Assembly: GCA_003159055.1 (NCBI GenBank)
Contig: PMLH01000525.1
Location: 1-5,767 of the forward strand
Length of the DNA: 5,767 bases
DNA from: Myxococcales bacterium
GTDB lineage: Bacteria > Myxococcota > Polyangia > Fen-1088
Direction: 5' to 3'
Below the pieces are notes generated by a model. That model did not search any database and had not been told where the DNA came from. It saw only the letters and a program-made list of their open reading frames with translations. How positions within the stretch are numbered: the first letter of the stretch is position 1; every line of letters starts with the position of its first letter. Position numbers and translations under genes: made by a program. Below, piece after piece: positions 5,637-5,767 of the stretch.

Positions 5637-5673
5637 CAATCTTGACAAGGCTTCGCGTGGCAAGGCTGTGCGC

Positions 5674-5685
5674 AGTCGCGCGACT
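5674..5685. promoter_or_regulatory. Perfect 12-bp palindrome upstream of the lipoprotein gene
   Basis: AGTCGCGCGACT equals its reverse complement and lies 38 bases upstream of the ATG at 5636 on the minus strand. Its right half is also part of a 12-base direct repeat (see 5679-5717). It could be an operator, but GC-rich palindromes of this length also arise by chance, and no clear -35/-10 pair is visible beside it. Confidence 0.25.
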
Positions 5686-5717
5686 CGAATTTGGCGGGCT
5701 GAGCTCGCGACCCGAAT
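5679..5717. repeat. Pair of 12-bp direct repeats upstream of the lipoprotein gene
   Basis: CGCGACTCGAAT (5679-5690) and CGCGACCCGAAT (5706-5717) agree in 11 of 12 bases and are 27 bp apart start to start. They lie in the non-coding gap between the lipoprotein gene and the partial gene at the right edge. The arrangement would suit a repeated regulator site, but two copies alone are weak evidence. Confidence 0.3.
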
Positions 5718-5724
5718 CGTATTC

Positions 5725-5767
5725 CTACGGCACCACGGTCAGTGGCACCGTGCCCTTGACGGACCTG
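5725..5767 (-). CDS. Possible 3' end of a further minus-strand gene
   Basis: On the minus strand the frame entering from the right edge reads RSVKGTVPLTVVP and ends at a TAG (5727-5725). Twelve of the 13 sense codons end in G or C, as in neighbouring genes, and the residues look like the last strand of a beta-rich secreted domain. Only 13 codons are visible, so this is tentative. If real, it would lie 88 bp upstream of the lipoprotein gene on the same strand. Confidence 0.35.
   Translation of the reverse strand, partial: RSVKGTVPLTVVP

Noticed and set aside
4596..5645. 349-codon plus-strand frame opposite the Gly-rich lipoprotein
   Set aside because: It is the Ala-rich mirror of the Gly/Cys-coding strand. 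The minus strand has a signal peptide, lipobox and Cys motifs.
5657..5767. Possible plus-strand gene start (GTG 5657 with AAGG at 5647-5650) running off the edge
   Set aside because: The frame is open for 37 codons, but the peptide has no recognisable feature and the codon third-position GC is lower in its first half. It also clashes with the minus-strand lipoprotein leader. It cannot be excluded without sequence to the right.

Overview
The window comes from a GC-rich bacterium and looks most like a myxobacterium-type genome (Myxococcota, Polyangia-like). The clue is a secreted lipoprotein with a long glycine/serine/threonine linker, 'NCGSCG' cysteine motifs and a Cys-rich tail, plus a second lipoprotein with an N-terminal degenerate repeat. 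This assignment rests on protein style only; no rRNA or marker gene is present. I see no tRNA, rRNA, CRISPR array, transposase or phage gene.

Layout. (1) 1-327 is the C-terminal end of a CorC/HlyC (CNNM-type) membrane transporter. It converges on (2) a short GIY-YIG-fold protein on the minus strand (331-708), with only 3 bp between the stop codons. (3) The GIY-YIG gene is divergent from an ArsR-type winged-helix regulator with a C-terminal DUF2087 domain (786-1376). Between them lies a clear control region: a -35/-10 promoter with a 17-bp spacer, carrying a perfect 14-bp palindrome that overlaps the -10 box. This is the best-supported regulatory unit of the window. (4) A class I SAM-dependent methyltransferase (1517-2131) follows the regulator on the same strand after a 140-bp gap. 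(5) After a 169-bp gap with a plausible promoter comes a lipoprotein with a seven-bladed virginiamycin-B-lyase-like propeller (2301-3677). Its last blade is cut by an in-frame TAG exactly where the conserved blade tryptophan should be, and 12 more sensible codons follow. (6) A second, unrelated class I methyltransferase (3809-4621) has no visible Shine-Dalgarno site. (7) A Gly-rich, Cys-rich lipoprotein lies convergently on the minus strand (4725 to about 5636), and the last 13 codons of a possible further minus-strand gene reach the right edge.

How they work together. The firm functional link is the divergent regulator/GIY-YIG pair around a shared operator, where autoregulation plus control of the nuclease-like gene is the natural reading (inference). 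The two lipoproteins are probably envelope or surface proteins. The two methyltransferases have no recognisable substrate, and nothing ties them firmly to their neighbours. I did not find a convincing new multi-gene system. The items most worth checking are the GIY-YIG/ArsR-DUF2087 module and the nonsense codon in the propeller gene.
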